Origin: Aurantimonas marina
GTDB lineage: Bacteria > Pseudomonadota > Alphaproteobacteria > Rhizobiales > Rhizobiaceae
Length of the DNA stretch: 64,000 bases
Assembly (NCBI RefSeq): GCF_017183135.1
Contig: NZ_JADDXW010000005.1
Coordinates: forward strand, 62,001-126,000
Direction: 5' to 3'
In this document: one piece after another, positions 41,690 through 50,723 of the stretch
Layout of the letters: each line of letters starts with the position of its first letter
Position numbering within the stretch: the stretch's first letter is position 1
The notes under the pieces: generated by a model
The model's database searches: none
What the model saw: the letters and a program-made list of their open reading frames with translations, nothing else
What the model was told of the DNA's origin: nothing
Made by a program: the position numbers and the translations under genes

Positions 41690-41915
41690 CTTGCGTCAGT
41701 GTTTCATTTCGATCTGCATCTTCAGAACATGCTCGACCCGAGCCTCGCGCCGATGATCATCGCGACATGGCCGGGCGCCGCGCGCCTTGGTGTGGGCATG
41801 GACGCCGATGGCCAAAGGCTCGACCATGGCACCCGCGGCGAAGGAGACGGAGTCCGGCAGCGGGAAGGTGAAGGCCTCGGGGTGGATAACGCTTGATCTG
41901 AGGATGCCAGGCACC
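41690..41915 (-). pseudogene. Remnant of zinc-dependent alcohol/polyol dehydrogenase
   Basis: On the minus strand [20 protein letters not shown] and [15 protein letters not shown] match the middle of sorbitol/xylitol-type Zn dehydrogenases. After a frameshift near 41775 the match continues in another frame as [13 protein letters not shown], the start of the nucleotide-binding domain. Both ends of the gene are missing. It lies in the 363-base gap between the rsb-like operon and ivd; the rest of that gap shows no gene. Confidence 0.65.
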
Positions 41916-42006
41916 AGCGGCGTCGCCCCGACCCCCTCCGGAAACCATGTTGCGGGTCGTGCCCAATGCCGCCAGATTGGCGGCGGCGGGATTCTAAGGA
42001 GCAGAT

Positions 42007-43170
42007 ATGTTCGACAAGGGGATGAACTTCGCGCTCGGCGAGGAGATCGACGCGCTGCGCAACATGGTGCATCGCTTTGCGCGGGAAAAGATCGCGCCGC
42101 GCGCCGCCGAGATCGATCGGAGCAACGAATTTCCCAACGAGCTCTGGAAGGAGCTGGGCGCGCTCGGCCTGCTCGGGGTCACGGTGGAAGAAGAGTATGG
42201 CGGCTCGGCCATGGGCTATCTGGCACATTGCATCGCGATCGAGGAGATCTCGCGTGCCTCGGCTTCGGTGGGTCTGTCCTACGGCGCCCATTCCAACCTC
42301 TGCGTCAATCAGATCCGTCGCAACGGTACCGAGGACCAGAAGCGGAAATATCTGCCCAAGCTTGTCTCCGGCGAGCATGTCGGCTCGCTGGCGATGTCGG
42401 AGAGCGGCGCCGGGTCGGACGTTGTCGGCATGCGGCTCAGGGCCGAGAAGCGCAACGACCGCTTCGTCCTCAACGGCACCAAGATGTGGATCACCAACGG
42501 TCCCGACGCCTCGACCCTGATCGTCTACGCCAAGACCGATCCGGACGCCGGCCCGCGCGGCATCACCGCCTTCCTGATCGAGAAGGAGATGGCGGGGTTT
42601 TCGACCGCGCAGAAGCTCGACAAGCTCGGCATGCGCGGCTCCAACACCTGCGAGCTCGTCTTCGAGGATTGCGAGGTGCCCTATGAGAATATTCTCGGCG
42701 AGGAGGGCGGCGGCGCCAGGGTGCTGATGAGCGGCCTCGATTACGAGCGGGTCGTGCTGTCGGCCGGCCCGCTCGGCATCATGGCCGCCTGCATGGATGT
42801 GGTCGTCCCTTACGTCCACGAGCGCAAGCAGTTCGGCCAGCCGATCGGCGAGTTCCAGCTGATGCAGGGCAAGCTCGCCGACATGTATGTGACGATGAAC
42901 GCCTGCCGGGCCTATGTCTACGCGGTGGCGGCGGCCTGCGACCGCGGCGAGACCAGCCGCAAGGATGCCGCCGGCTGCATCCTCTATGCCGCCGAGAAGG
43001 CGACGCAGATGGCGCTGGAGGCGATCCAGGCGCTCGGCGGCAACGGTTATATCAACGAGTATCCGACCGGCCGGCTGCTGCGTGACGCCAAACTCTACGA
43101 GATTGGTGCCGGCACCAGCGAAATCCGGCGGATGCTGATCGGTCGCGAGTTGTTCCGGGAGACGGATTGA
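42007..43170 (+). CDS. ivd: Isovaleryl-CoA dehydrogenase
   Basis: 387 residues, acyl-CoA dehydrogenase fold. The catalytic Glu is in [15 protein letters not shown], the position used by isovaleryl-CoA dehydrogenases, and the usual later Glu site reads [14 protein letters not shown]/substrate loops [14 protein letters not shown] and WITNGPDA are intact; C-terminal [17 protein letters not shown] matches. It oxidises isovaleryl-CoA to 3-methylcrotonyl-CoA in leucine breakdown, passing electrons to ETF. ATG 42007 follows AAGGAG. mccB, mccA and the hydratase lie downstream. Confidence 0.9.
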   Translation: MFDKGMNFALGEEIDALRNMVHRFAREKIAPRAAEIDRSNEFPNELWKELGALGLLGVTVEEEYGGSAMGYLAHCIAIEEISRASASVGLSYGAHSNLCVNQIRRNGTEDQKRKYLPKLVSGEHVGSLAMSESGAGSDVVGMRLRAEKRNDRFVLNGTKMWITNGPDASTLIVYAKTDPDAGPRGITAFLIEKEMAGFSTAQKLDKLGMRGSNTCELVFEDCEVPYENILGEEGGGARVLMSGLDYERVVLSAGPLGIMAACMDVVVPYVHERKQFGQPIGEFQLMQGKLADMYVTMNACRAYVYAVAAACDRGETSRKDAAGCILYAAEKATQMALEAIQALGGNGYINEYPTGRLLRDAKLYEIGAGTSEIRRMLIGRELFRETD

Positions 43171-43209
43171 CGAGATATAGATACCTATCTACAGTTACCT
43201 ATATAGGTA
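43167..43209 (+). promoter_or_regulatory. Promoter and palindromic operator of TA operon 2
   Basis: TTGACG (43167-43172, overlapping the ivd stop), 17-base spacer, TACAGT (43190-43195). Immediately after is the perfect palindrome TACCTATATAGGTA (43196-43209), and half-site TACCTAT also occurs at 43182-43188. This fits autoregulation by the AbrB-type antitoxin encoded from 43247. The stretch is markedly AT-richer than its surroundings. Confidence 0.6.
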
Positions 43210-43246
43210 GGTTGTTTATGGTTGGCCGTTTTAGACGGAGGGCTTC

Positions 43247-43753
43247 ATGAACGCGGATCAAGATACCATGAGAACGATCACCAACGGTCTTCCAAGCAAG
43301 GCCGCGAAGATCCGCGCGCTGGACGAGCGAGGTTTCCAGCGGGCCGATATCGCCCGCTTCCTCGGTATCCGCTATCAGCACGTCCGCAACACCCTCGAGA
43401 GACCGCGTGCGGAAAGCCCGAAGATGGCAACTCCGGATCGGAACGCGTTCACGATGCATCCGGAGGCGGACGCCTTCACGCGTGTGTCGGTCGACGCGGA
43501 AGGCCGGATCGTGATCCCCGAGACATTCCGGCGCCTTATGAAGCTCGGCGAGGGCGGTAAGCTCATCGTCAGGGTCGACGAGGATGGAGAGTTGCGGCTG
43601 ACCTCACCCATGGCGGCGATCGATAAGGTTCGAAGAATGATCGCCGAGAACAGCTTTGGCGGCGGGTCGCCCGTCGATGAGTTGATCGCGGAAAGGCGCG
43701 CGGAGGCTCTGCGGGACGAGGCCGAGACGCTTCAGCATCTGCCCAAATCGTGA
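43247..43753 (+). CDS. AbrB/MazE-type antitoxin with N-terminal HTH
   Basis: 168 residues. Residues 12-55 form a helix-turn-helix (SKAAKIRALDERGFQRADIA, then FLGIRYQHVRNTL). Residues 75-115 are a SpoVT-AbrB swapped-hairpin domain (TRVSVDAEGRIVIPETFRRL). The C-terminal 50 residues (MAAIDKVRRMIAEN...) are likely the toxin-binding arm. It should neutralise the PIN toxin encoded next and repress from the palindrome at 43196. Stop overlaps the toxin GTG by 4 bp. The double DNA-binding layout is typical of AbrB antitoxins in Hyphomicrobiales. Confidence 0.85.
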   Translation: MNADQDTMRTITNGLPSKAAKIRALDERGFQRADIARFLGIRYQHVRNTLERPRAESPKMATPDRNAFTMHPEADAFTRVSVDAEGRIVIPETFRRLMKLGEGGKLIVRVDEDGELRLTSPMAAIDKVRRMIAENSFGGGSPVDELIAERRAEALRDEAETLQHLPKS

Positions 43754-44130
43754 CGGTCGTTCTCGATAGCTCGGCCGTCCTGGCCTATCTGTGGAGTGAG
43801 CCGGACAGCGACAGGATTGGCGAATTTATCCGGGAAGGAATGATATCGAGCGTCAATGTCGTGGAAGTGTTGTCCAAGCTGATCGACCATGGGATGGCCG
43901 GAGAGGCGGCGAACTTGATGTTTGCAGGCCTGAATCTCTCCGCGATCGCCTTCGATGCAGATCAGGCACGGCTGGCCGGCGATCTTCGATCACCCACCCG
44001 CAGATATGGCCTATCGCTCGGTGATCGGGCTTGTCTGGCTTTGGCGATACGGGAAAAGGCACAAGTCATAACCGCCGATAGAATATGGGCCGAGCTTGAC
44101 CTTGGCATCGAAATCGAGGTCATCCGATAA
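43750..44130 (+). CDS. PIN-domain toxin (VapC-like ribonuclease)
   Basis: 126 residues, PIN fold with the four acidic catalytic residues visible: D6 in VLDSSAVLAYL, E39 in NVVEVLSKL, D92 in SLGDRACLALA and D110 in ITADRIW. It is a Mg-dependent RNase expected to cleave tRNA or rRNA when free of antitoxin. GTG start at 43750 overlaps the antitoxin stop (GTGA). The module lies between two leucine-degradation genes, ivd and mccB. Confidence 0.9.
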   Translation: MTVVLDSSAVLAYLWSEPDSDRIGEFIREGMISSVNVVEVLSKLIDHGMAGEAANLMFAGLNLSAIAFDADQARLAGDLRSPTRRYGLSLGDRACLALAIREKAQVITADRIWAELDLGIEIEVIR

Positions 44131-44252
44131 CCGTTGCCGCAAGCCGCGCGGTGGTGACCCATCATTTGGGCGCCGGCCGGGTGGGGGAGATCGAACGCGA
44201 ATTTTGGCTGCTTCCAACGCCCGTTTATGGGCACGCGAACCAAGGAAAGTCC

Positions 44253-45008
44253 ATGCCGCTCAACGACCGTCAGGAAGCGCTCTGCAAGGGGCATGATTTC
44301 GACTTCAGCAATTTGAAGGCGGTGATCGTCAACTGCACGCTGAAGCGCAGCCCTGAACCCTCGCACACGGACGATCTCTTGTCCGTTCCCCGTGAGATCA
44401 TGGAGCGGAACGGCATCGCGGTCAGCCAATTCCGCCCGGTCGACCATCCCATCGCCTACGGGGTCATGCCCGACATGACCGAACACGGTGCCGCGACCGA
44501 TGCCTGGCCTGAACTCTGGCAGACGGTGAGAGAGGCCGAGATCCTCATTCTCGGCACCCCGATCTGGCTTGGCGAGGAGAGCTCGGCCTGCCGGCTGGTG
44601 ATCGAGCGGCTTTACGGCATGAGCGGGCTGAAGAACGACAAGGGCCAGAGCTTTTTCTACGGCAAGACCGGCGGCTGCGTGGTCACCGGCAATGAGGACG
44701 GCATCAAGCATGTCGCGATGACCTGTCTCTATGCCCTCGGCCATCTCGGCTACACGATCCCGCCCCAGGCCGACTGCGGCTGGATCGGCGAGGCCGGGCC
44801 GGGGCCGAGCTACGGCGACGACGTGGAAGGAAAACCCGCCGGGCATGACAACGACTTCACCCAGCGAAACGCCACCATTATGACCTGGAACCTGATGCAC
44901 ATGGCGCGGATGCTGAAGGATGCGGGCGGCCTGCCGCGCCACGGCAACGACCGCGACGCCTGGGAGGCCGGCTGCCGGTTCGATCATCCCAATCCGGACT
45001 ACCGGTAG
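44253..45008 (+). CDS. Flavodoxin-fold NAD(P)H-dependent oxidoreductase
   Basis: 251 residues. FMN-binding pattern [20 protein letters not shown] (phosphate loop), [23 protein letters not shown] (loop 2) and [20 protein letters not shown]. It belongs to the FMN reductase/flavodoxin superfamily; substrate unknown. ATG 44253 has AAGGAAAG upstream; the open frame from 44151 is less likely. It sits between the TA module and mccB, 68 bases before the latter, and may be transcribed with it. Confidence 0.85.
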   Translation: MPLNDRQEALCKGHDFDFSNLKAVIVNCTLKRSPEPSHTDDLLSVPREIMERNGIAVSQFRPVDHPIAYGVMPDMTEHGAATDAWPELWQTVREAEILILGTPIWLGEESSACRLVIERLYGMSGLKNDKGQSFFYGKTGGCVVTGNEDGIKHVAMTCLYALGHLGYTIPPQADCGWIGEAGPGPSYGDDVEGKPAGHDNDFTQRNATIMTWNLMHMARMLKDAGGLPRHGNDRDAWEAGCRFDHPNPDYR

Positions 45009-45076
45009 CAGGGCGGGGACTTCTATGGCTATGGTCTGGGACGACCACGTCGCCCGCAGCCAAACCTGAGCACCTC

Positions 45077-46684
45077 ATGTCCGTCCTGACCTCCGCCATG
45101 TCGCCGCGCTCCGAAAGCTTTTCCGAAAACCGCAAGGTGATGACGCGGCGGTTGAAGGCGGTCGAGGAAGCCGCCGAGGCCGCGATGGCCGGCGGCGGCG
45201 AGAAGGCCCGCGAACGGCACCTCGCTCGCGGCAAGCTTTTACCCCGCGATCGCGTCGAGGGGCTGCTCGATCCGGGCTCGCCGTTTCTCGAAATCGGACT
45301 GTTTGCGGCGAACGGGATGTATGACGACGCGGTGCCGGCGGCGGGCATGATCGCCGGCATCGGCCGGGTATCGGGCCGCGAGGTGATGGTGCTGGCCAAC
45401 GACGCCACGGTGAAGGGCGGCACCTATTTCCCCCTGACCGTGAAGAAGCACCTGCGAGCCCAGGAGATCGCCGCCGAGAACCATCTGCCTTGCGTCTATC
45501 TGGTGGATTCCGGCGGTGCCAATCTGCCGAACCAGGACGAGGTGTTTCCCGACCGGGATCATTTCGGCCGCATCTTCTACAATCAGGCGCAGATGTCGGC
45601 CAAGGGCATCGCCCAGATCGCCGTCGTCATGGGCTCCTGCACGGCCGGCGGCGCCTATGTGCCGGCGATGAGCGACGAGACCATCATCGTGCGCGAACAG
45701 GGCACGATCTTCCTGGCCGGCCCGCCGCTGGTCAAGGCGGCGACCGGCGAGGTGGTGTCGGCCGAGGATTTGGGTGGCGGCGACGTCCACACGCGGTTGT
45801 CGGGCGTCGCCGATCATTTGGCCAGGGATGATCTCCACGCTCTGGCGCTGGCTCGCCACGCCGTCGCCCATCTCAACCGCGAGAAACGGCCGGCTGTGGA
45901 GTTTCGGTCGCCGGAGGAGCCGGCCTACGACCCGGAGGAGATCCTCGGGATCGTCCCGGCCGACGCCAGGACGCCCTATGACGTGCGCGAGGTGATCGCC
46001 CGCATCGTCGACGGGTCGAGAGTCCACGAGTTCAAGGCCCGCTACGGCCCGACCCTGGTCTGCGGCTTCGCCCATCTTCGCGGCATGCCGGTCGGCATCA
46101 TCGCTAACAATGGCGTGCTGTTCTCCGAGAGTGCCGTGAAGGGCGCGCATTTCGTCGAGCTTTGCTCGCAGCGCAATATCCCGCTGGTGTTCCTCCAGAA
46201 CATCACCGGCTTCATGGTCGGGCGGCAATATGAGGCGGGCGGCATCGCCAAGCACGGGGCGAAGCTCGTCGCCGCCGTCGCGACGACGGCCGTGCCGAAG
46301 ATCACCATGCTGATCGGCGGCTCCTACGGCGCCGGCAATTACGGCATGTGCGGGCGGGCGTATTCGCCGCGCTTCCTGTGGACCTGGCCGAACAGCCGTA
46401 TCGCGGTGATGGGCGGCGAGCAGGCGGCCGGGGTGCTGGCGAGCGTCACGCGCGCCGGCATCGAGCGGCGCGGCGGCGAGTGGTCGGCGGAGGAGGAGGC
46501 CGACTTCAAGCGCCCGACGATCGCGATGTTCGAGCGCCAGAGCCACCCGCTCTATGCCTCGGCGAGATTGTGGGACGACGGCATCGTCAACCCGGCCAAA
46601 ACCCGCGATATTCTGGCGCTGTCGCTCGCCGCCGCGCTGAACGCGCCGATCGCGGAGACGCGGTTCGGGCTGTTCCGGATGTGA
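45077..46684 (+). CDS. mccB: Methylcrotonyl-CoA carboxylase, carboxyltransferase (beta) subunit
   Basis: 535 residues with the acyl-CoA carboxyltransferase fold: [53 protein letters not shown] (split over the N half), [16 protein letters not shown], and the C half [40 protein letters not shown]. These are MCC-beta signatures. It transfers carboxyl from biotin to 3-methylcrotonyl-CoA. Together with mccA (47865) it forms the leucine-degradation carboxylase; the two are separated by an opposite-strand transporter gene. Confidence 0.9.
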   Translation: MSVLTSAMSPRSESFSENRKVMTRRLKAVEEAAEAAMAGGGEKARERHLARGKLLPRDRVEGLLDPGSPFLEIGLFAANGMYDDAVPAAGMIAGIGRVSGREVMVLANDATVKGGTYFPLTVKKHLRAQEIAAENHLPCVYLVDSGGANLPNQDEVFPDRDHFGRIFYNQAQMSAKGIAQIAVVMGSCTAGGAYVPAMSDETIIVREQGTIFLAGPPLVKAATGEVVSAEDLGGGDVHTRLSGVADHLARDDLHALALARHAVAHLNREKRPAVEFRSPEEPAYDPEEILGIVPADARTPYDVREVIARIVDGSRVHEFKARYGPTLVCGFAHLRGMPVGIIANNGVLFSESAVKGAHFVELCSQRNIPLVFLQNITGFMVGRQYEAGGIAKHGAKLVAAVATTAVPKITMLIGGSYGAGNYGMCGRAYSPRFLWTWPNSRIAVMGGEQAAGVLASVTRAGIERRGGEWSAEEEADFKRPTIAMFERQSHPLYASARLWDDGIVNPAKTRDILALSLAAALNAPIAETRFGLFRM

Positions 46685-46736
46685 GGAAATCGGCCTTTGA
46701 GCGAGAGGCCATTGTGCTATCACGCGAGCCCTGCCG

Positions 46737-47594
46737 CTATCCTGTCGCCAGCAGGATCACGCCGCCCAGGATGACCACCGCCCAGAACAGGCGTTGCCGC
46801 AACTGGCCCTCACGCAAGAGCAGGCTGCCCATCAGGACGGTCAGAACGACGCTGAGTTCGCGGGTCGGCGCCACATAGATGATCGGCGTGAAGGTGAGGG
46901 CGTAGAGGACGAGGATGTAGGCGAGCGGGCTGAGAATGGCGATCGCGACGACACTTGCCCGATGATTCGCCCAGAGCGCCGTCACCATCGCCCGGCGTCG
47001 TAGTGCGTAAGGCGTGAGCAGCATCACCCGGCCGATGTTGGAGACATACTCGAGCAGCAGCGGCGGAATCAGCAAGGCGGTGACCGTATAGGCGTCCCAG
47101 AGGGTATAACTGGCGATCAAGAAGCCGACGCCGACGCCGAACAGGATCGAGGCCGTGACGCTTTTGGAACCGCGCTTGAGCCCGCCCGATAGAAACAGCA
47201 CGCCGGTGATGATGACGATCGCGCCCAGGGCGATCTGCCACGTCAACGGGTCGCCCAGCATCGTGACGGCGAAGATCGTGGCCAGGAATGGCCCGGTCGC
47301 GCGGGCGGTCGGATAGACGATCGAGAGTTCGCCATCGCGATAGCCGCGCTGCAGCAGCAGTATGTAACCGAGGTGCAGCCCGGTGCTGCCGAGGATGAAG
47401 CCGATTTCCCAGCCGCCGAAATCGGGGGGATCCAACACGATGACATAGGCGGCCAGCGGCAGATAGAGGACGAGCGTGACCATCGAGAAGAGCCAGACCA
47501 GCTCGGGGCCGCCGCGAATTTTCTTGACCAGGAGATTCCAGGTCGCATGGCAGACCGCCGCCGCCAGCACGAGGACAAAACCGGAAACTGACAT
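46737..47594 (-). CDS. EamA/DMT superfamily transporter
   Basis: 285 residues with ten hydrophobic segments in two EamA repeats. N-terminal repeat starts LVLAAAVCHATWNLLVKKI; YPTARATGPFLATIFA and the C-terminal LREGQLRQRLFWAVVILGGV follow. It is probably an inner-membrane exporter of a small metabolite. It is inserted on the minus strand between mccB and mccA. ATG 47594 is family-like; the frame up to 47690 is not. Confidence 0.85.
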   Translation of the reverse strand: MSVSGFVLVLAAAVCHATWNLLVKKIRGGPELVWLFSMVTLVLYLPLAAYVIVLDPPDFGGWEIGFILGSTGLHLGYILLLQRGYRDGELSIVYPTARATGPFLATIFAVTMLGDPLTWQIALGAIVIITGVLFLSGGLKRGSKSVTASILFGVGVGFLIASYTLWDAYTVTALLIPPLLLEYVSNIGRVMLLTPYALRRRAMVTALWANHRASVVAIAILSPLAYILVLYALTFTPIIYVAPTRELSVVLTVLMGSLLLREGQLRQRLFWAVVILGGVILLATG

Positions 47595-47864
47595 GAGGGC
47601 TCCTGAAGACGATCGGGACGAAAAAAGGCGCGCAAAAACGCACCCAGCCATCCCCCTAGTTTTTTCGTCTTTCAGGTGTCTGCCGTACACGGCTCATAAC
47701 GGCGCTCGGACCAGCTTGCGAAGGCAACGGAACCCTAGCCGCACATGGATGGGCGGAATCACATTAGACCGGTCTCGACTCGTGTGGAAGGATCGGCTCC
47801 GATCAATGTCGCGACCGGCGGGGATTCGCGGCCCATGCCGCATGACTGGGATGTGACGACGACG

Positions 47865-49889
47865 ATGTTCACCACTTTGCTCATCGCCAATCGTGGCGAG
47901 ATCGCCTGCCGTGTCATCAAGACCGCACGGCGGCTCGGAATGCGCACCGTCGCGGTGTTCTCCGACGCCGACCGCGACGCGCTGCACGTCGAGATGGCCG
48001 ACGAGGCGGTGCATATCGGCCCGGCGCCGGTCGGTGAGAGCTATCTCAAGGGCGAGCGCATCATCGCCGCGGCGAAGCGGACCGGCGCCGAGGCGATCCA
48101 CCCCGGCTACGGCTTCCTGTCCGAGAATCCGGATTTCGTCGCGGCGGTCGAAGCGGCAGGGCTGATCTTCGTCGGCCCGTCGGCTTCGGCGATTCGGGCG
48201 ATGGGCCTGAAGGACGCCGCCAAGAAGTTTATGCACGCGGCCGGCGTTCCGGTCGTTCCGGGCTACCACGGCGAAGAACAGAATCCCGATTTTCTCGCCG
48301 GTGAAGCCGGTGAGATCGGCTATCCGGTGCTGATCAAGGCCCGGGCCGGCGGCGGCGGCAAGGGCATGCGCCGCGTCGACGATCCGGCCGCTTTCGCGGC
48401 GGCGCTGGAAGGCGCCCGGCGCGAGGGCGCGGCGTCGTTCGGCGACCCGCATTGCCTGATCGAGAAATATGTCGAAAAGCCCCGCCATATCGAGATCCAG
48501 GTGTTCGGCGACAGCCACGGCAACGCCGTGCATCTGTTCGAGCGCGACTGCTCCTTGCAGCGGCGCCACCAGAAGGTGATCGAGGAAGCGCCGGCGCCTG
48601 GTATGACGGCTGAGATGCGCGCGGCGATGGGCAAGGCGGCGGTCACTGCCGCCAAGGCGATCGGTTATGCGGGGGCGGGCACGATCGAATTCATCGTCGA
48701 CGCCTCCGATGGTCTCAGGCCCGACCGCTTCTGGTTCATGGAGATGAACACGCGGCTGCAGGTCGAGCATCCGGCGACGGAAGCGATCACCGGCCTCGAT
48801 CTGGTCGAACTGCAATTGCGCGTCGCGGCCGGCGAGGCATTGCCGTTCAGGCAGAACGATCTGACGATCTCCGGCCATGCCTTCGAGGCGCGGATCTATG
48901 CCGAGGATCCGGAGCGCGGCTTCCTGCCGGCCACCGGCACGCTGACGCATCTCGGCTTTCCGGCGGGCGAGGGGGTTCGGATCGACACCGGGGTACGCGC
49001 TGGCGACCGGATCACCCCGCATTACGACCCGATGATCGCCAAGCTGATCGTCCACGGCCCGGACCGCCCCTCGGCGCTCCGGCTTTTGCGCCGGGCTCTG
49101 GCCGGGACGCATATCGCCGGCTCAGTGACCAATGTCGCGTTCCTCGGCCGGCTCGCGGCGCATGAGGATTTCGCCGCAGGCGATGTCGACACCGGCCTGA
49201 TCGGCCGCGACCAGGAGGCGCTGACGGCAATCGCGCCGGCCTCGCCGGAAATCGTGGCGACCGCCGCGCTGGCGCAGCTCGGCCATCTGGAGGGACCTGT
49301 CGCGGCCAAGGCCGGCGACGATCCCTGGACCCGTTTGCGCGGCTTTCGCAATTGGGGCGTTGCCCGCCAGACCGCGCGCTTCGAGACCGGGGAAGGAGGA
49401 CGCCGCGATGTCGCGGTCGTCGATCGCGGCGACGGCCGTTTCGCCGTGGATGCTGGACAAGCGACGCTGAACCTTGCGGTCGTCGCGGTCGCGGGCGACG
49501 CTGTGCGCCTGTCGCTCGACGGCCGCATTTTCGGGGTGACGCTAGCGCGGGAGGTCGAAGCGGTCACGGTGTTCGCCGATGGCGCAGCGCACCGTTTCGC
49601 CCGCTGGAGCGCGAGCGCCCATGCCGAGGAGGGGATCGCCAGCGACACGATCGCCGCGCCGATGCCGGGACTCGTCAAGCTGGTTTCCGCGAAGGCAGGC
49701 GGAGCTGTGAAAAAGGGCGAGGCGCTGATCGTGCTCGAAGCCATGAAGATGGAACACACGCTGAAGAGCCCGCGCGACGGGACCGTCGCCGAGATTCTGG
49801 TCTCGCCCGGCGATCAGGTCGAGGACGGCACGCTCTTGCTGGCGTTGGAGCCGGAGAGCGCGGCCGGGACGGCGGGGAGGGACGATTGA
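47865..49889 (+). CDS. mccA: Methylcrotonyl-CoA carboxylase, biotin carboxylase/biotin carrier (alpha) subunit
   Basis: 674 residues. Biotin carboxylase domain 1-450: LLIANRGEIACRVIKTARRL, ATP loop KARAGGGGKGMR, FMEMNTRLQVEHPATEAITG. A BT-like linker domain follows, then a biotinyl domain at the end with AMPGLVK-like APMPGLVKLVS and EAMKMEHTL, where the Lys carries biotin. It carboxylates biotin for the MccB subunit. ATG 47865 matches the usual MFTTLLIANRGE start. The hydratase gene overlaps its stop. Confidence 0.9.
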   Translation: MFTTLLIANRGEIACRVIKTARRLGMRTVAVFSDADRDALHVEMADEAVHIGPAPVGESYLKGERIIAAAKRTGAEAIHPGYGFLSENPDFVAAVEAAGLIFVGPSASAIRAMGLKDAAKKFMHAAGVPVVPGYHGEEQNPDFLAGEAGEIGYPVLIKARAGGGGKGMRRVDDPAAFAAALEGARREGAASFGDPHCLIEKYVEKPRHIEIQVFGDSHGNAVHLFERDCSLQRRHQKVIEEAPAPGMTAEMRAAMGKAAVTAAKAIGYAGAGTIEFIVDASDGLRPDRFWFMEMNTRLQVEHPATEAITGLDLVELQLRVAAGEALPFRQNDLTISGHAFEARIYAEDPERGFLPATGTLTHLGFPAGEGVRIDTGVRAGDRITPHYDPMIAKLIVHGPDRPSALRLLRRALAGTHIAGSVTNVAFLGRLAAHEDFAAGDVDTGLIGRDQEALTAIAPASPEIVATAALAQLGHLEGPVAAKAGDDPWTRLRGFRNWGVARQTARFETGEGGRRDVAVVDRGDGRFAVDAGQATLNLAVVAVAGDAVRLSLDGRIFGVTLAREVEAVTVFADGAAHRFARWSASAHAEEGIASDTIAAPMPGLVKLVSAKAGGAVKKGEALIVLEAMKMEHTLKSPRDGTVAEILVSPGDQVEDGTLLLALEPESAAGTAGRDD

Positions 49890-50677
49890 CCGGGACGATC
49901 CGCATCGAGACCGACGCGCGCGGCGTGGCGACGCTGACGCTGGCGCGGCCGGACAAGCACAATGCCATGAACGCCTCGATGATTGCCGAACTGACAAAGG
50001 CGGCCGAAGAGCTGGGCGCCGACCCCACCGTGCGTGTCGTCGTCCTGACCGGCGAAGGCCGGAGCTTCAGCGCCGGGGCGGACCTTGCCTGGATGAAGGC
50101 GCAGTTTGCAGCCAGCCGCGATGAGCGCATCGCCGAGGCGACGACGCTGGCGCGGATGCTGAAAGCCCTCAACGAGATGCCGAAACCGCTGATCGGCCGC
50201 GTTCAGGGCCAGGCCTTCGGCGGCGGCCTCGGCTTGATCTCGGTCTGCGATGTCGCGATCGGCAGCGACGCAGCGCGCTTTGCCTTCACCGAGACAAAAC
50301 TGGGTCTGATCCCGGCGACGATCTCGCCTTACGTGCTGGCTCGCATGGGCGAAGGAAGCGCACGGCGGGTGTTCATGTCGGCGCGGCTGTTCGACGCCGA
50401 TGAGGCCGTATCGCTCGGCCTTCTCGCCCAGGCGATACCGGCGGACGATCTCGACGCGGCCGTCGGGGCCGAAATCGCCCCCTATCTCGCCTGCTCTCCG
50501 GCGGCCGTGGCGTCAGCGAAGGCGCTCGCCCGCTCGCTGGGTCCGGTCATCGACGAGGCGACGATCGCTGACACCGCCCGGCGCCTTGCCGATATTTGGG
50601 AGACAGCCGATGCTCGCGAGGGGGTCAGCGCCTTTTTCGACAAGCGCTTGGCGACCTTTGTTGAGACGGAGGATTAG
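49886..50677 (+). CDS. Enoyl-CoA hydratase, probable methylglutaconyl-CoA hydratase
   Basis: 263 residues, crotonase fold. LARPDKHNAMN at the N-terminus, oxyanion loops SFSAGADLAWMK and VQGQAFGGGLGLISVCDVAI, and KLGLIPATISPYVLAR in the active site with a Glu in FTETKLG. AGADLAWM and PATISPYV are typical of 3-methylglutaconyl-CoA hydratases (LiuC). TTG start overlaps the mccA stop (TTGA) with GGGGAGGG upstream. It hydrates methylglutaconyl-CoA to HMG-CoA, the step after the carboxylase; an HMG-CoA lyase gene is not in the window. Confidence 0.85.
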   Translation: MTGTIRIETDARGVATLTLARPDKHNAMNASMIAELTKAAEELGADPTVRVVVLTGEGRSFSAGADLAWMKAQFAASRDERIAEATTLARMLKALNEMPKPLIGRVQGQAFGGGLGLISVCDVAIGSDAARFAFTETKLGLIPATISPYVLARMGEGSARRVFMSARLFDADEAVSLGLLAQAIPADDLDAAVGAEIAPYLACSPAAVASAKALARSLGPVIDEATIADTARRLADIWETADAREGVSAFFDKRLATFVETED

Positions 50678-50723
50678 GCCGGACGTTGCCCGGTGGCCGC
50701 CGGAATTCCGTTTTGTTCCCGTC

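Noticed and set aside
42007-43170. Short-chain acyl-CoA dehydrogenase instead of isovaleryl-CoA dehydrogenase
   Set aside because: The catalytic Glu position in DYERVV and the linked carboxylase and hydratase genes favour isovaleryl-CoA dehydrogenase.
47694-49112. 472-codon minus-strand frame opposite mccA
   Set aside because: mccA carries all biotin carboxylase motifs; the other frame is His/Arg-rich noise.
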